Numbered from the stretch's first letter, positions 1-12,328 are shown. The stretch is 64,000 nt of DNA from Rubrivivax sp. (GCA_016790225.1 JAEUOZ010000052.1:129739-193738); one strand, 5' to 3'. Numbers and translations are program-made. The notes: generated by a model not told the origin, from the letters alone.

Positions 1-300
1 CTCTCGGATGCGGATTTCGACCGTTACGTCAGCCGCACCGAGTTGCCGGTGCTGGTGGACTTCTGGGCGCCCTGGTGTGGGCCCTGCCGCTCGATGGCGC
101 CGGCCTTCGAGCAGGCGGCGGCCTCGCTGCGCGGGCGCGCGGTGCTGGTCAAGGTCGATACGGATCGCAACCCGCAGCTGGCAGCCCGCTTCGGCATCCG
201 CAGCATTCCCACGCTGGTGCGCCTGGAGGCGGGCGATGAGCGCAGCCGGCTCAGCGGCGCGCTGCCAGCGGCCCGGATCGTTCAGTTTGCGCAGGGCTGA
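1..300 (+). CDS. Thioredoxin-family protein, C-terminal part (5' end outside window)
   Basis: The reading frame is open from base 1 and ends at the TGA at 298-300, so 99 residues are visible and the N-terminus is missing. They form a thioredoxin fold with the redox motif WCGPC at visible residues 25-29 and the cis-proline loop IPTLV further on. Thioredoxins reduce protein disulfides in the cytosol. The start of the visible part (LSDADFDRYV) looks like the segment joining the N-terminal zinc finger to the thioredoxin domain of TrxC (thioredoxin 2), but the zinc-binding cysteines would lie upstream, so TrxC cannot be told apart from TrxA here. Confidence 0.85.
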   Translation, partial: LSDADFDRYVSRTELPVLVDFWAPWCGPCRSMAPAFEQAAASLRGRAVLVKVDTDRNPQLAARFGIRSIPTLVRLEAGDERSRLSGALPAARIVQFAQG

Positions 301-364
301 GCCCCTGAGGCTTTCCGCCCCGCGGGCGAGTGCGCGCCGCAGAAGTCAGCCGGGCTGAGCCGCG

Positions 365-874
365 TCAGGCGGGGTCGGCGGATCCGGCGTCGGTGGGCGC
401 GCTGTCGGCGCGCCAGTGGCCGGACTGGCCGCCCAGCTTTTCCAGCAGGCGCACATCACCCATCACCATGCCGCGGTCCACGGCCTTGCACATGTCGTAG
501 ATCGTCAGCAGGCCCACCTGCACGGCGGTCAGCGCTTCCATCTCCACGCCGGTACGGCCCAGGGTTTCCACACGGGCCAGGCAGCGCACGCCGGGGCGAT
601 CGTCGAGCCACTCGAAATCGACCGCCACGCGCGTGAGCGCCAGGGGGTGACACAGCGGGATCAGATCCGCCGTGCGCTTGGCGCCCTGGATCGCGGCGAT
701 GCGCGCGATGCCGATCACATCGCCCTTGGCGGCCTGGCCTTCGCGGATGCGCTGCAGCGTCTGCGGCAGCATCCAGATGCAGCCTGCGGCGCGGGCCACG
801 CGATGGGTGACGTCCTTTTCAGCCACGTCCACCATGTGGGCACGGCCGGCGGCGTCGAAGTGGGTGAGCGTCAC
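365..874 (-). CDS. moaC: Cyclic pyranopterin monophosphate synthase MoaC
   Basis: This 169-residue protein matches MoaC over its full length. MoaC works with MoaA in the first step of molybdenum cofactor synthesis, converting the GTP-derived 3',8-cyclo intermediate to cPMP. The family signatures are present: the [13 protein letters not shown] stretch at residues 67-79, TGVEMEAL at 108-115 and DMCKA at 127-131. The start codon is GTG. It lies divergent to the M48 protease gene. The last 20 residues are a low-complexity tail rich in D, A and S that other MoaC proteins need not share. mobB at 26.4 kb is another molybdenum-cofactor gene in the window but is not linked to this one. Confidence 0.96.
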   Translation of the reverse strand: MTLTHFDAAGRAHMVDVAEKDVTHRVARAAGCIWMLPQTLQRIREGQAAKGDVIGIARIAAIQGAKRTADLIPLCHPLALTRVAVDFEWLDDRPGVRCLARVETLGRTGVEMEALTAVQVGLLTIYDMCKAVDRGMVMGDVRLLEKLGGQSGHWRADSAPTDAGSADPA

Positions 875-981
875 GGCAAAGGGGGCGCGGGGTGCGCGCG
901 GAGTGGGCGGAAACAGGAACTTTACGCGGCGGCCTCATCATATCGACCGGTGCATCCCGGCACCGGCTGAAACTCCACCGC

Positions 982-2574
982 ATGAAATCTCTCTTTCGTT
1001 GGGCCTGGTGCACCCGGGCGCCGGCCACCGTGGCGCTGACGCTGGCCGCCGTGCTGGCGCTGGCCAGCCTGAGGCTGGAGCCGGCGCAGGCGCAGGTGCG
1101 GCTGCCCGAAATGGGCGAGACGGTCAGTGCCAGCATGCCGCTGGGCGCCGAGCGCCGGCTGGGCGAGCAGATCTGGCAGGAAGTCCGGCGCGATCCGGCC
1201 TGGTTTGATGACCCCGTGCTCACCGATTACCTGCACCGCCACTGGTGGCCGCTGGTGGCGGCGGCCGAGCGGCGCGGCGAGATCGATGCCGAGATGCGGC
1301 AGCAGTTTGCCTGGGATGCCTTCCTCATCCGGGACCGCAGCATCAATGCCTTTGCGCTGCCCGGTGGCTTCGTGGGCATGCACCTGGGCCTCATCGCGGC
1401 GACCACGGCGCGCGAGGAGATGGTCTCGGTGCTGGCGCACGAGCTCTCGCATGTGACGCAGCGCCACATCGCGCGCAGCATCGAAAGCTCCGGGCGCCAG
1501 ACGGCGCTGGGCGTGGCGGCCATGCTGCTGGGCGTGATCGCCGCTTCGCGCAGCGGCAACCCCGACATCGCCAACGCCGCCATCGCCGGAGGCCAGGCGG
1601 CCATGATCCAGGGACAGCTGAATTTCTCGCGCGACATGGAGCGCGAGGCCGACCGCGTCGGCCAGGCGCTGATGGTCGATGCCGGCTTCTCCGCCACCGG
1701 CATGCCCTCGATGTTCGACAAGCTGGACAAGGCCTACCGGCTGAACGACGCGGGCAACTTCCCGTACCTGCGCAGCCACCCGCTAACGGTTGAACGCATC
1801 GCCGAAGCGCAGGCGCGGGCCGGCATCGACCGCACGGTGCGGCTGGCCGGCGACGAAGAGCACGAGCTGATGCGCGCCCGGGCGCGGGTGCTGATGGATC
1901 CCTCGGTGGCGCACCTGCGCTCGATCCTGGCGGCGCCCGGCAGCCAGCCGGCCGACAAGCCGCTGGCAGCCAGCGCAGCGTATGCGGCGGCACTGGCCGC
2001 CGTGCTGCTGAAGGATGGCGCGGCCACGCGGGCTGCGCTGGTGCGCCTGGACAGCGTCTCGCGCAGCCCGGCCGAGCGCCGCTGGGCTGGGCTGATGCAG
2101 GCCGAGGCCGCCCTGGCGCTGCCCACCGAGCTGCCGCTGCCATCGCCCGCGTCCGCCGGATCGGCAGACGGCTGGGCCCGGCCCGACGTGCTGATCTGGG
2201 GCCGCGTGCTGCTCGCGCGCGAAGCCACCGGCGCCGCGGCGGGCGACGGCGCCTTGCGCAACCTGCACCAGTCCCTGCGCACGCGCGTCGTGCGCGAGCC
2301 GCGCGATGCCGCGCTGTGGGAGCTGCTCGCGGCCTGCGAGACGCTGCGGGACAACCGGCTGGCGGCCCTGCGTGCCACGGCGGAGTCCTACCTCTGGAGC
2401 GGGCGGCCGGATGCCGCCATCCTGACGCTGCAGTCTGCCCGCAGCGGCGCACGCCAGTGGCGCGAGGCCGATACGGTGGAACTGGCCGTGATCGACGCCC
2501 GGCTCAACGAGCTGCGGCGCCAGCGTGCGCAACAGCGCCAGGCGCGGGGCGAGCGCGGGCCGCGCGAGGAGTGA
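982..2574 (+). CDS. Periplasmic M48-family zinc metalloprotease, BepA-like
   Basis: A 530-residue exported protein. ATG at 982 is preferred over in-frame codons upstream because it gives an immediate Sec signal peptide: a basic start, a hydrophobic run at about 15-30 and an AQA-type cleavage site near residue 37. The zinc site is HELSH at 153-157, with the third ligand in EREAD near residue 222. The C-terminal half (about 370-530) is alanine-rich and helical, consistent with the TPR-like region of BepA/YfgC. That family acts in outer-membrane protein quality control, degrading or helping to fold stalled barrel proteins and LptD. Assignment to the BepA subgroup is from architecture only. Confidence 0.9.
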   Translation: MKSLFRWAWCTRAPATVALTLAAVLALASLRLEPAQAQVRLPEMGETVSASMPLGAERRLGEQIWQEVRRDPAWFDDPVLTDYLHRHWWPLVAAAERRGEIDAEMRQQFAWDAFLIRDRSINAFALPGGFVGMHLGLIAATTAREEMVSVLAHELSHVTQRHIARSIESSGRQTALGVAAMLLGVIAASRSGNPDIANAAIAGGQAAMIQGQLNFSRDMEREADRVGQALMVDAGFSATGMPSMFDKLDKAYRLNDAGNFPYLRSHPLTVERIAEAQARAGIDRTVRLAGDEEHELMRARARVLMDPSVAHLRSILAAPGSQPADKPLAASAAYAAALAAVLLKDGAATRAALVRLDSVSRSPAERRWAGLMQAEAALALPTELPLPSPASAGSADGWARPDVLIWGRVLLAREATGAAAGDGALRNLHQSLRTRVVREPRDAALWELLAACETLRDNRLAALRATAESYLWSGRPDAAILTLQSARSGARQWREADTVELAVIDARLNELRRQRAQQRQARGERGPREE

Positions 2575-2772
2575 ACAGGCCCGCGCGGCGCGCGCGGCCT
2601 AGGGTCCAATGCCGAGTGGAGAGGCCTGATTTCCCCGCTACACTGGAATTCAAACCGGGCGCTGGGCATTCGTCGGGACCTCAAGCGTCCACCCGTGGTT
2701 CCAAGAGAACCTGAAGACAGGGTGTCGGCCACCCCGTTGCGACATCTAACTTTCCATCGGAGATGCAAGCAC

Positions 2773-3195
2773 ATGGTCACTGCGAAGAAGAAGTCCGCTC
2801 CCGCCAAGAAGGCGGCAGCGCCGGCCAAGAAGGCAGCGCCCGCCAAGAAGGCGGCCGTCGCCAAGCCGGCTGCGAAGCCGGTCGCCAAGGCGGCTCCGGC
2901 CAAGAAGGCCGCCGCGCCCGCCAAGAAGGCCCCCGCGGTCAAGAAGCGCACGCCCAATGCGGCCTTCATGAAGGCACTCACGCCCAGCGCCGCACTCGCC
3001 GCGATCATTGGTGACAAGCCGCTGCCGCGCACCGAGGTGACGCGCAAGCTGTGGGAATACATCAAGAAGCACAACCTGCAGGACGCCGCCAAGCGCACCA
3101 TGATCAACGCCGATGCGAAGCTGAAGGAAGTCTTCAAGAAGGCGCAGGTCTCGATGTTCGAGATGACCAAGCTGGTCGGTGCCCACCTGAAGTGA
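2773..3195 (+). CDS. Histone H1-like / SWIB domain protein
   Basis: A 140-residue protein with two parts. Residues 1-60 are a lysine/alanine/proline-rich tail built from repeated PAKKA units, like the C-terminal tails of eukaryotic H1 and bacterial H1-like DNA-binding proteins. Residues 60-140 form a SWIB/MDM2 domain with the LxxIIGxxPLPRTEVTRKLWEYIKKHNLQD core. The ATG at 2773 has a GGAG about ten bases upstream; an upstream in-frame extension has no such site. A nucleoid or chromatin-like DNA-binding role is inferred. Similar tail-plus-SWIB proteins occur in Burkholderiales and Chlamydiae. It is followed by a rho-independent terminator. Confidence 0.9.
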   Translation: MVTAKKKSAPAKKAAAPAKKAAPAKKAAVAKPAAKPVAKAAPAKKAAAPAKKAPAVKKRTPNAAFMKALTPSAALAAIIGDKPLPRTEVTRKLWEYIKKHNLQDAAKRTMINADAKLKEVFKKAQVSMFEMTKLVGAHLK

Positions 3196-3274
3196 TCGAC
3201 GCCTGCCGCGCGGCGCCTGAAGGGGCACTGCGCGAAGCGTGAGCGGCTTCCTTTCGGGGGCCAGCGCCGTCTCG

Positions 3275-3303
3275 AAGCCGCCTTGTGGGCGGCTTTGGTT
3301 TTT
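3275..3303 (+). terminator. Rho-independent terminator after the SWIB gene
   Basis: The perfect 8-bp inverted repeat AAGCCGCC / GGCGGCTT (3275-3282 and 3288-3295, 5-nt loop) is followed by TGGTTTTT. The T tract is present only on the plus strand, so it serves the SWIB gene rather than the convergent uvrA. Confidence 0.85.
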
Positions 3304-3315
3304 CCGGGCTCCCGG

Positions 3316-6303
3316 TCAGCGCAGGTCCATCACCTGCCGCAGGTAGCGCCCGGTCGGCGTCTCTGCGGCCGCGGCCAGCTCGGCGGGTGTCGAACAGGCC
3401 AGGATCTGCCCGCCGGCGCTGCCGCCATCCGGCCCCAGATCGATCACCCAGTCGGCCGTCTTGATCACGTCGAGGTTGTGCTCGATGACCACGATGGTGT
3501 TGCCCGCATCGCGCAGCCGGTGCAGCACCTGCAGCAGCTGCACCACGTCATGGAAGTGCAGTCCGGTGGTGGGCTCGTCCAGGATGTAGAGCGTGCGGCC
3601 GGTATCGCGTTTGCTGAGTTCAAGCGCCAGCTTCACGCGCTGCGCTTCACCGCCTGAGAGCGTGGTGGCGCTCTGACCCAGGCGGATGTAGCCCAGGCCC
3701 ACATCCAGCAGCGTCTGCAGCTTGCGCGCCAGCGTCGGCACGGCGCTGAAGAAGGCATGCGCATCCTGCACCGTCAGATCCAGCACCTGGCTGATGTTCA
3801 GGCCCTTGTAGAGCACCTCCAGCGTCTCGCGGTTGTAGCGCAGGCCGGCGCAGGTGTCGCAGCGCACGTAGACGTCGGGCAGGAAGTGCATCTCCACCTT
3901 CACCACGCCGTCGCCCTGGCAGGCCTCGCAGCGCCCGCCCGGCACGTTGAACGAAAAGCGGCCGGCACCGTAGCCGCGCTCGCGTGCCATCGGCACCTCG
4001 GCATAGAGCTCGCGTATCGGCGTGAACAGGCCGGTGTAGGTGGCCGGGTTGCTGCGCGGCGTGCGGCCGATCGGGCTCTGGTCGACATTGATGACCTTGT
4101 CGATGGCGTCCAGGCCCTCGATGTCGTCGTGCGGCGCGGGCTCTTCGTGCGCCTGGTAGAGCCGCCGGGCGACGGCGGCGTAGAGCGTGTCGTTGACCAG
4201 CGTGCTCTTGCCCGAGCCGGAGACGCCGGTGACGCAGGTGAACAAGCCCACCGGCAGCTCCACCGAGACGTTCTTGAGGTTGTGCCCGCGCGCGCCCCGC
4301 ACGCGGATCACGCGCGGATCCACGCTGTCCTGCAGGCGCCGCACGGCACCCGGCATGGCGATGCGCAGGCGCCGCGAGAGGTACGCGCCGGTCAGCGAAT
4401 CCGCACTGTCGGCCACCTGCTGCGGCGTGCCCTGGGCCATCACGCGGCCGCCGTGCACGCCCGCGCCCGGGCCGATGTCGATCACATGGTCGGCGGCGCG
4501 GATCATGTCCTCGTCGTGCTCGACCACGAGCACCGAATTGCCCAGATCGCGCAGGCGCTGCAGCGTGCCGATCAGGCGCTCGTTGTCGCGCTGGTGCAGC
4601 CCGATGCTGGGCTCGTCCAGCACATACATCACGCCGGTGAGCCCGGAGCCGATCTGGCTGGCCAGCCGGATGCGCTGGGCCTCGCCGCCGGACAGCGTGT
4701 CGGCGCTGCGTTCCAGGCTGAGGTAGCTCAGCCCCACATCGTTGAGGAAGCGCAGCCGCGCGTGGATCTCCTGCAGGATCTTGGCGGCGATCTCGGCGCG
4801 CGCGCCGGCCAGCCGCAGCCCGCCGAAGTAGCCCAGCGCATCGCTCAGGGTGCTGTGCTCGATCTCGTGCAGAGAGCGCCCGCGCTCGCCCGGCGCGGCC
4901 TCGGCCGGCTGCAGGAAGACATGCCGCGCCTCGCGCCGCAGCCGCGTGCCGCAGCAGGCCGCGCAGGGCCGCGCGGACTGGTAGCGCGCGAGGTCTTCGC
5001 GCACGGCCGCGGAATCGGTTTCGCGGTAGCGGCGCTGGAAATTGGGGATGATCCCTTCGAAGGGATGCCAGCGCTTGACGGAGCGGCTGCGGCCCTGGCT
5101 GCCTTCGGCCTTGTAGACGAAGGGGATCTCTTCACTGCCCGAGCCATACAGCAGCACCTGCTGCGCCGCGGCGGGCAGATCCTGGAAGGCCTGCTCGAGA
5201 TCGAAGCGCTGGTGGCGCGCCACGCTTTCCAGCAGCGAGTAGGTATAGGCGTTGCGCCGGTCCCAGCCCTTGACCGCGCCGGCGCCCAGGCTCAGCTCCG
5301 GGAAGGCCACCACCCGCTGCGGATCGAAATCGGTGATCTGCCCCAGGCCGTCGCAGGCCGGACAGGCACCCTGGGGTGAATTGAACGAGAAGAGCCGCGG
5401 CTCCAGCTCCGCCAGCGAGTAGCTGCAGTGCGGGCAGCCGTACTTGCTGTTGAACGGGTGTTCGCGCCCGCTGTCCGGGCTGGCCGCGCCGCCGGCCGAG
5501 CTGCTGCCTGCCGAGCTGTCGCCCAGCTCCCAGGCGGTGGCGCGCCCATCGGCGAGCTTCAGGGCGGCTTCCAGGCTCTCGGCCAGCCGCTGTCGCGCAC
5601 CCGGCTGCACGCGCAGCCGATCCACCACCACGTCGATGTCGTGGCGCTCGGACTTCTTCAGCGCTGGCAGATCGGCGGCTTCCAGCACCTGCCCGTTGAC
5701 GCGAAAGCGCACATAGCCGCGCGCCTGCAAGTCGGCCAGCAGATCGCCGAATTCGCCCTTGCGCTCGCGCGCCACGGGCGCCAGCACCATCAGGCGCGTG
5801 CCTTCGGGCAGCGCCAGGCAGGCATCGACCATCTGCGCCACGCTCTGCGCCTGCAGCGGCACGCCGTGATCCGGGCAGAACGGTGTGCCGGCGCGTGCAA
5901 ACAGCAGGCGCAGGTAGTCGTGGATCTCGGTGATCGTGCCCACCGTGGAGCGCGGGTTGTGCGAGGTGGCCTTCTGCTCGATGCTGATGGCTGGCGACAG
6001 CCCCTCGATCACATCGACATCGGGCTTGTCCATCAGCTGCAGGAACTGCCGCGCGTAGGCCGAGAGGCTCTCCACGTAGCGGCGCTGCCCCTCGGCATAC
6101 AGCGTGTCGAAGGCCAGGCTGGACTTGCCGGAGCCGGACAGGCCGGTGATCACCACCAGCGCGTCCTTGGGAATGTCCAGGTCGACGTTCTTCAGGTTGT
6201 GCGTGCGGGCACCGCGCACACGCAGCATCCGGCCCTCAGTCACGGAAGCTGCCAAGGGGGCCGAGCTGCGCGGCGCATCCGAGGGTTTGTCGGCTTCGCT
6301 CAC
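3316..6303 (-). CDS. uvrA: UvrABC excinuclease subunit A
   Basis: At 995 residues this is a full-length UvrA, the damage-sensing ATPase of nucleotide excision repair. Two ABC cassettes are visible. The first has GLSGSGKSS near residue 55, a CPxC...CPAC zinc module and LSGGEAQR. The second has GVSGSGKST, a CxxC...CxxC zinc module and the signature TLSGGEAQR followed by LDEPTTGL. The called start is GTG at 6303. It gives an extension of about 25 residues before the usual [12 protein letters not shown] beginning, so a later start at the internal ATG just before that motif is possible. The recQ stop lies only 6 bp upstream, so the two genes are almost certainly cotranscribed. Confidence 0.97.
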   Translation of the reverse strand: MSEADKPSDAPRSSAPLAASVTEGRMLRVRGARTHNLKNVDLDIPKDALVVITGLSGSGKSSLAFDTLYAEGQRRYVESLSAYARQFLQLMDKPDVDVIEGLSPAISIEQKATSHNPRSTVGTITEIHDYLRLLFARAGTPFCPDHGVPLQAQSVAQMVDACLALPEGTRLMVLAPVARERKGEFGDLLADLQARGYVRFRVNGQVLEAADLPALKKSERHDIDVVVDRLRVQPGARQRLAESLEAALKLADGRATAWELGDSSAGSSSAGGAASPDSGREHPFNSKYGCPHCSYSLAELEPRLFSFNSPQGACPACDGLGQITDFDPQRVVAFPELSLGAGAVKGWDRRNAYTYSLLESVARHQRFDLEQAFQDLPAAAQQVLLYGSGSEEIPFVYKAEGSQGRSRSVKRWHPFEGIIPNFQRRYRETDSAAVREDLARYQSARPCAACCGTRLRREARHVFLQPAEAAPGERGRSLHEIEHSTLSDALGYFGGLRLAGARAEIAAKILQEIHARLRFLNDVGLSYLSLERSADTLSGGEAQRIRLASQIGSGLTGVMYVLDEPSIGLHQRDNERLIGTLQRLRDLGNSVLVVEHDEDMIRAADHVIDIGPGAGVHGGRVMAQGTPQQVADSADSLTGAYLSRRLRIAMPGAVRRLQDSVDPRVIRVRGARGHNLKNVSVELPVGLFTCVTGVSGSGKSTLVNDTLYAAVARRLYQAHEEPAPHDDIEGLDAIDKVINVDQSPIGRTPRSNPATYTGLFTPIRELYAEVPMARERGYGAGRFSFNVPGGRCEACQGDGVVKVEMHFLPDVYVRCDTCAGLRYNRETLEVLYKGLNISQVLDLTVQDAHAFFSAVPTLARKLQTLLDVGLGYIRLGQSATTLSGGEAQRVKLALELSKRDTGRTLYILDEPTTGLHFHDVVQLLQVLHRLRDAGNTIVVIEHNLDVIKTADWVIDLGPDGGSAGGQILACSTPAELAAAAETPTGRYLRQVMDLR

Positions 6304-6309
6304 GGGCGC

Positions 6310-8301
<1,992 letters not shown>

Positions 8302-8372
8302 GGTCAACCGGCATGGTACGCGAGCGGCTTTGCTGCGAGCATCGCGCGAGCCGGCACAAAGGAGCCCCCAGC

Positions 8373-8870
8373 ATGAGCGACAGCAGCGAGAAGGCCCGCG
8401 AACTGCGCGCGCAGTTGATCCGCAACTGGGACGAGGTCCCGCGCGAGACGCTGGAGCGCGCGCCCCGCTTCGCCTCCTGCTTTGCCTCGCTGGCGGCGGG
8501 CACGGCGGCGCGCAAGCTGGGTGCCTCGGTGGACACGGTGCCGCCCGGGAGCACGAGCTGTCCCTACCACTACCACCTTGCGCAGGAGGAGATGTTCGTG
8601 CTGCTGCAGGGCGAGGGCACGCTGCGTGTTGCCGGCGAGCGGCTCGCGGTGCGGGCTGGCGACGTGATCTTCATCCCGTCCGGCCCCGTGTACCCGCACC
8701 ACCTGATCAACACCTCGCAGGCGCCGCTGACCTATCTGTCGATCGGCACGCAGGAGCGCCCGGAAATCTGTGGCTACCCGGATTCCGGGAAGCTGTACGC
8801 CTCTCACCCGGGCGCGCGACTGCTGCAGAAGCCCGAGAACAACCTGGACTACTGGGAGGGCGAAGGATGA
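8373..8870 (+). CDS. Cupin-domain protein
   Basis: A 165-residue protein with a single cupin barrel. The metal-binding motif 1 is recognisable as [21 protein letters not shown] (about residues 66-86) and motif 2 as [20 protein letters not shown] (about 101-120). The ATG at 8373 has a clear ribosome site (AAAGGAG) and is much better supported than the long in-frame extension upstream. Cupins of this type bind a metal and act as isomerases, dioxygenases or sugar- or small-molecule-binding proteins. The substrate cannot be read from the sequence. The gene is divergent from recQ. Confidence 0.85.
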   Translation: MSDSSEKARELRAQLIRNWDEVPRETLERAPRFASCFASLAAGTAARKLGASVDTVPPGSTSCPYHYHLAQEEMFVLLQGEGTLRVAGERLAVRAGDVIFIPSGPVYPHHLINTSQAPLTYLSIGTQERPEICGYPDSGKLYASHPGARLLQKPENNLDYWEGEG

Positions 8871-9054
8871 TGCCCGCCCGCGGCCGCCCAGCCGGTTGAC
8901 ACCCCCGCGGGTGACCAGTGCGAAGGGCCCCGTCAGCCGGCGCCCCCAAGGACGAAGCGGGCACCGGGGCCGCAACTTATGATCCCCGCATCCCCATCTT
9001 TCCAGGCTTGGCCGCACGCGTGACGGTCAGGCCGCATCAGCAGGAGCGCACGCC

Positions 9055-9549
9055 ATGGCCTCGGTCAACAAAGTCATCCTCATCGGCAACTGCGGGCGCG
9101 ATCCGGAGGTGCGCTACGCGCCCAGCGGCACGGCCATCTGCACCATCTCGGTGGCCACCTCCAGCCGCCGCAAGGACAAGGCCTCGGGCGAATCGATCGA
9201 GGATACGCAGTGGCACCGCGTCACCTTCTATGACCGCCTGGCCGAGATCGCCGGCGAGTACCTCAAGAAGGGCCGCCCGGTCTATGTCGAAGGCCGCCTG
9301 AAGTACGGCAAATACACCGACAAGGACGGCATCGAGCGCAATACGGTGGACATCGTGGCCAGCGAGATGCAGCTGCTGGGCGGCCGCGAAGGCGGCGGCA
9401 TGGGTGGTGGCATGGGCGGCGGCATGGACGACGCGGGTGGTGCCCCGGCCCGCAGCGCACCTGCAGCGCGCGCTGGCGGCGTGTCCAAGCCCCCTGCGCA
9501 GAAGTCGTCGACGGGTTTCGACGACATGGATGACGACATCCCCTTCTGA
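9055..9549 (+). CDS. ssb: Single-stranded DNA-binding protein
   Basis: A 164-residue SSB. The N-terminal OB fold (1-110) is canonical, beginning [18 protein letters not shown] and including the [21 protein letters not shown] segment. A glycine/methionine-rich linker ([14 protein letters not shown]) follows, and the protein ends in the acidic tip DDDIPF that recruits partners such as RecQ, RecO and PriA. It coats single-stranded DNA in replication, recombination and repair. The linker's near-perfect GGGM repeats are slightly unusual but within the range for this variable region. No convincing LexA box is seen upstream. Confidence 0.98.
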   Translation: MASVNKVILIGNCGRDPEVRYAPSGTAICTISVATSSRRKDKASGESIEDTQWHRVTFYDRLAEIAGEYLKKGRPVYVEGRLKYGKYTDKDGIERNTVDIVASEMQLLGGREGGGMGGGMGGGMDDAGGAPARSAPAARAGGVSKPPAQKSSTGFDDMDDDIPF

Positions 9550-9658
9550 GCATTCCCAGCGCCGGCCCGCGCCCGGCCCGCCGCTCGGGCGGTCAAGCAA
9601 GCCCGGCGTGGCCTGCTTCGCCTTGCGCGCGCGCTGGTCTGCAGCGCGCTGCCGGGCC

Positions 9659-10102
9659 TCAGCCGCCTGCGGGCGGCGCCTGCAGCTTCTTCCAGGCCTG
9701 GAAGCCGCCGGCCACGCTGAGCGTCTTGGGATAGCCCATCGAGCGCAGCAACTGCGCCGCGTACAGGCTGCGCCGGCCGCTGTTGCATACCAGCAGCACG
9801 ATGTGATCGCGCCCGTGGTGCAGCCGGTTCACCGTGGTGAAGAAGCCCTGCACGTCCATCGGCGTGGGCTGGCCGGCATCCAGGATGTCCTGCTCGTTCT
9901 CGCTCAAGGGGTGCCCCAGCAGCTGCTTCACCTCGAACAGCGGGATGTGCACGGTGTCGGGAATCGCGCCCTTCATGTCGATCTCGAAGGCCTGGCGGAT
10001 ATCGACCATCGTGCCCAGGCCCAGCTGGGACAGCTCCAGCGCGCCTGGCAGTGAGATCTCCAGGCCCGCAGGGTCGATCGGGGTGGGGTTGTCGGTGCTC
10101 AT
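9659..10102 (-). CDS. Rhodanese-like domain protein
   Basis: A 147-residue single rhodanese domain. The catalytic loop is CNSGRRS near residue 109, with the cysteine that would carry a persulfide. DIRQAFEIDMKGAIPDTVHIP is the CH2A-like beginning of the domain, and GGFQAWKK is the typical C-terminal element. There is no signal peptide, so it is cytosolic. Rhodaneses transfer sulfane sulfur. Its place downstream of metX-metW-gshA on the same strand suggests a role around sulfur or glutathione persulfide metabolism, but that is inference from position only. Confidence 0.88.
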   Translation of the reverse strand: MSTDNPTPIDPAGLEISLPGALELSQLGLGTMVDIRQAFEIDMKGAIPDTVHIPLFEVKQLLGHPLSENEQDILDAGQPTPMDVQGFFTTVNRLHHGRDHIVLLVCNSGRRSLYAAQLLRSMGYPKTLSVAGGFQAWKKLQAPPAGG

Positions 10103-10171
10103 GGCGCGGATTGTGACGGGCAGCGCCTTACGGCAAGGTCTCGCCGGGCTGGCGGGACGGCACGGGCCGTG

Positions 10172-11695
10172 TCACACCAGCAGCCGCTCCGGGGCGAGGT
10201 ACTGCAGCCGGTAGTCCTCGAAGGGCAGGCTGTCGGCGGCTTCGCGCCGACGCTGCTCGCGCAGCGAGACGTCCGAAGCCACCTGCAGGCGGCTGCGCAC
10301 CTCGGGCTCCAGCGGCAGTGATTGCCAGTGCTGCCGGGTCTGCTCGGACTGCGCCTTCACCAAGTCCTGGAACGAGCCGCCGAAGTCCGAGCGCAGGGCC
10401 TGCAGCAGGCGCGCCGAGGGCGCGGTCTCGGGCTGCTGCCACTGCTGCGCCGCCGCCTCCAGGGCCTGGCGGTAGCGCGAACCGGTGCCCAGCACCTCAT
10501 CGAGCTGTTCGGCCAGCGGCAGGCACTCGGCGATCAGCCGCGCGCCCCAGTCGGCCATCGAGACCGGATCGCTGCCGCTCTGGATCAGCAGCGCGGGATC
10601 GCGCCCGTGCGAGGCCACCTGGTGCTGATTGCGCGCGATCGCCACGGTTTCTTCGGGCGTGTCCGGCGGGCTGTCGCTGAGCAGGCAATGCAGCAGGAAG
10701 ACATCCAGGAAGCGCATGGTCTGCGCGCTGATGCCGGCCGGCTCGAAGGGATCCAGATCCATGCAGCGCACTTCGACATACTCGACGCCGCGCTCGCGCA
10801 GCGCATGCAGCGGGCGCTCGCCCATGCGGATGGTGCGCTTGGGGCGGATCGTGCCGTAAAACTCGTTCTCGATCTGCAGCAGGCTGGTGGCGAGCTGGTT
10901 GTACTCGCCGCCCAGGTTGCGCACGCCGATGGCCTCGTAGGGCGGGTGCGGCGTGGTCAGCGCGCCATGCAGCGAAGCGGCATAGCCCGACAGGCTGTTG
11001 TAGCTGACATTCAGCGCGGCCTGCGCGTCGCTCTGGTAGCCCAGCCGGCCCATGCGCAGCGAGGTGGCCTGCGGCAGACCGAAGGTATCCGGGCCCAGCG
11101 CCTCCAGCGCGTGCTTGCGGCCTTCGACGAAGCAGGCGCAGACCGCGGGCGAGGCGCCGAACAGGCGCAGCAGCACGAAGGAATGGCGCCGGAAGTTGCG
11201 GATCAGCGAGAAGTACTCGGTGTTGTCCAGCCCCGGCAGCGACCAGTTGTAGTGGATGCCCGAGATGGTCTGCATGCGCCGGCCGTAGCGCAGCCCCAGG
11301 CCCATGCGGTAGACACTCTTGGCCCGGCCGATGTTGCTGCCGCCGTAGCGCCCGATCGGGATGGTTTCGTCCGGCGGCAGCTGGCAGGGCATGCTGGCCA
11401 CCCACATGCGCTCGTCGCCCAGGGTCTGGGCGACAAACTGGTGGATCTGCGCCAGCTCGGCCGCGCAGGCTTCGGCCGAGGTGTGGGCCGCGGTGATCAG
11501 CTCCAGCTGGGATTCGCAGAAGTCCGTGGTGATGCAGGGGTGCGTCAGCGCCGATCCCAGGGCCGCGGGATGCGGCGTGAGGGCCAGCGCGCCGCTGGCA
11601 TCGATGCGCAGGCTTTCCTTCTCGATGCCGCGCTTCATGCCGGCCATGCGCTCGGATCCCAACGCGCGCAGGCGCTCGCTCAGTGACGAAGTCAT
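10172..11695 (-). CDS. gshA: Glutamate-cysteine ligase GshA (proteobacterial type 1)
   Basis: A 507-residue enzyme close in length to the E. coli type-1 glutamate-cysteine ligase (about 518). It makes gamma-glutamylcysteine, the first and rate-limiting step of glutathione synthesis. Visible features are the N-terminal GIEKESLRI, TTDFCESQLELIT, the SMPCQLPPDETIPIGRYGGSN region and GIHYNWSLPG. The ATG at 11695 lies 43 bp after the metW stop on the same strand, so gshA may be read from the SAM-controlled metX-metW transcript. Confidence 0.96.
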   Translation of the reverse strand: MTSSLSERLRALGSERMAGMKRGIEKESLRIDASGALALTPHPAALGSALTHPCITTDFCESQLELITAAHTSAEACAAELAQIHQFVAQTLGDERMWVASMPCQLPPDETIPIGRYGGSNIGRAKSVYRMGLGLRYGRRMQTISGIHYNWSLPGLDNTEYFSLIRNFRRHSFVLLRLFGASPAVCACFVEGRKHALEALGPDTFGLPQATSLRMGRLGYQSDAQAALNVSYNSLSGYAASLHGALTTPHPPYEAIGVRNLGGEYNQLATSLLQIENEFYGTIRPKRTIRMGERPLHALRERGVEYVEVRCMDLDPFEPAGISAQTMRFLDVFLLHCLLSDSPPDTPEETVAIARNQHQVASHGRDPALLIQSGSDPVSMADWGARLIAECLPLAEQLDEVLGTGSRYRQALEAAAQQWQQPETAPSARLLQALRSDFGGSFQDLVKAQSEQTRQHWQSLPLEPEVRSRLQVASDVSLREQRRREAADSLPFEDYRLQYLAPERLLV

Positions 11696-11738
11696 GCGTC
11701 GATGATAGGCCGCAGCCGTGAAGGCTGCCGGCGCGGGG

Positions 11739-12326
11739 TCAGGCCGCCTTTTCGAAGCGGAAGACCGCCACGCTGGCCAGCAGGTTGGGCCAGTGGCGCA
11801 CCACGCGCCCGCCGTTCAGGCCGAAGCTGTCGGTGATGCGCAGGCCGCTCTCGCGCGCCAGCTCGGCAAAGTCGGCATGCGTGCCGAAACGCACGTTGGG
11901 CGTGTCGAACCAGCGATAGGGCAGCGCGCGCGAGATCGGCATGCGCCCGGCCGCCACGCGCAGTCGGTTGGGCCCATGCGCAAAGTTCGGGAAGCTCACG
12001 ATGCCGATGCGGCCCACGCGCGCCGTCTCGCGCAGCAGGTGCTGCGTGTTGCGCACGTGCTGCAGCGTGTCCAGCTGCAGCACCACGTCGAAGCTGGCAT
12101 CGGCAAACAGCGCCAGGCCGTCTTCCAGATTGAGCTGGATGACCTGCACGCCGCGTTGCACGCAGGCCAGCACGTTGGCGTCGGCGATCTCGATGCCGTA
12201 GCCGCTGCAGCCACGATGGTCGCGCAGGTGCGCCAGCAGCTCGCCATCGCCGCAGCCCAGATCCAGCACCCGCGCACCCTGCGGCACGAGACTGGCGATG
12301 ACTTCCAGATCCTTGCGCTCGGACAT
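11739..12326 (-). CDS. metW: Methionine biosynthesis protein MetW
   Basis: A 195-residue class I SAM-dependent-methyltransferase fold. The glycine-rich motif VLDLGCGDGELL is at residues 20-31 and SFDVVLQLDTLQHV provides the later strand. MetW proteins are encoded next to metX in many Proteobacteria and have been tied to homoserine acylation by MetX. No methyl acceptor can be assigned from the sequence. The gene begins 2 bp after the metX stop, so the two are translationally coupled. Confidence 0.94.
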   Translation of the reverse strand: MSERKDLEVIASLVPQGARVLDLGCGDGELLAHLRDHRGCSGYGIEIADANVLACVQRGVQVIQLNLEDGLALFADASFDVVLQLDTLQHVRNTQHLLRETARVGRIGIVSFPNFAHGPNRLRVAAGRMPISRALPYRWFDTPNVRFGTHADFAELARESGLRITDSFGLNGGRVVRHWPNLLASVAVFRFEKAA

Positions 12327-12328
12327 GC

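Noticed and set aside
8896..8901. TTGACA as the -35 box of an ssb promoter
   Set aside because: No -10-like sequence lies at the right distance, so the box may be fortuitous. A TATGAT at 8978-8983 lacks a matching -35.
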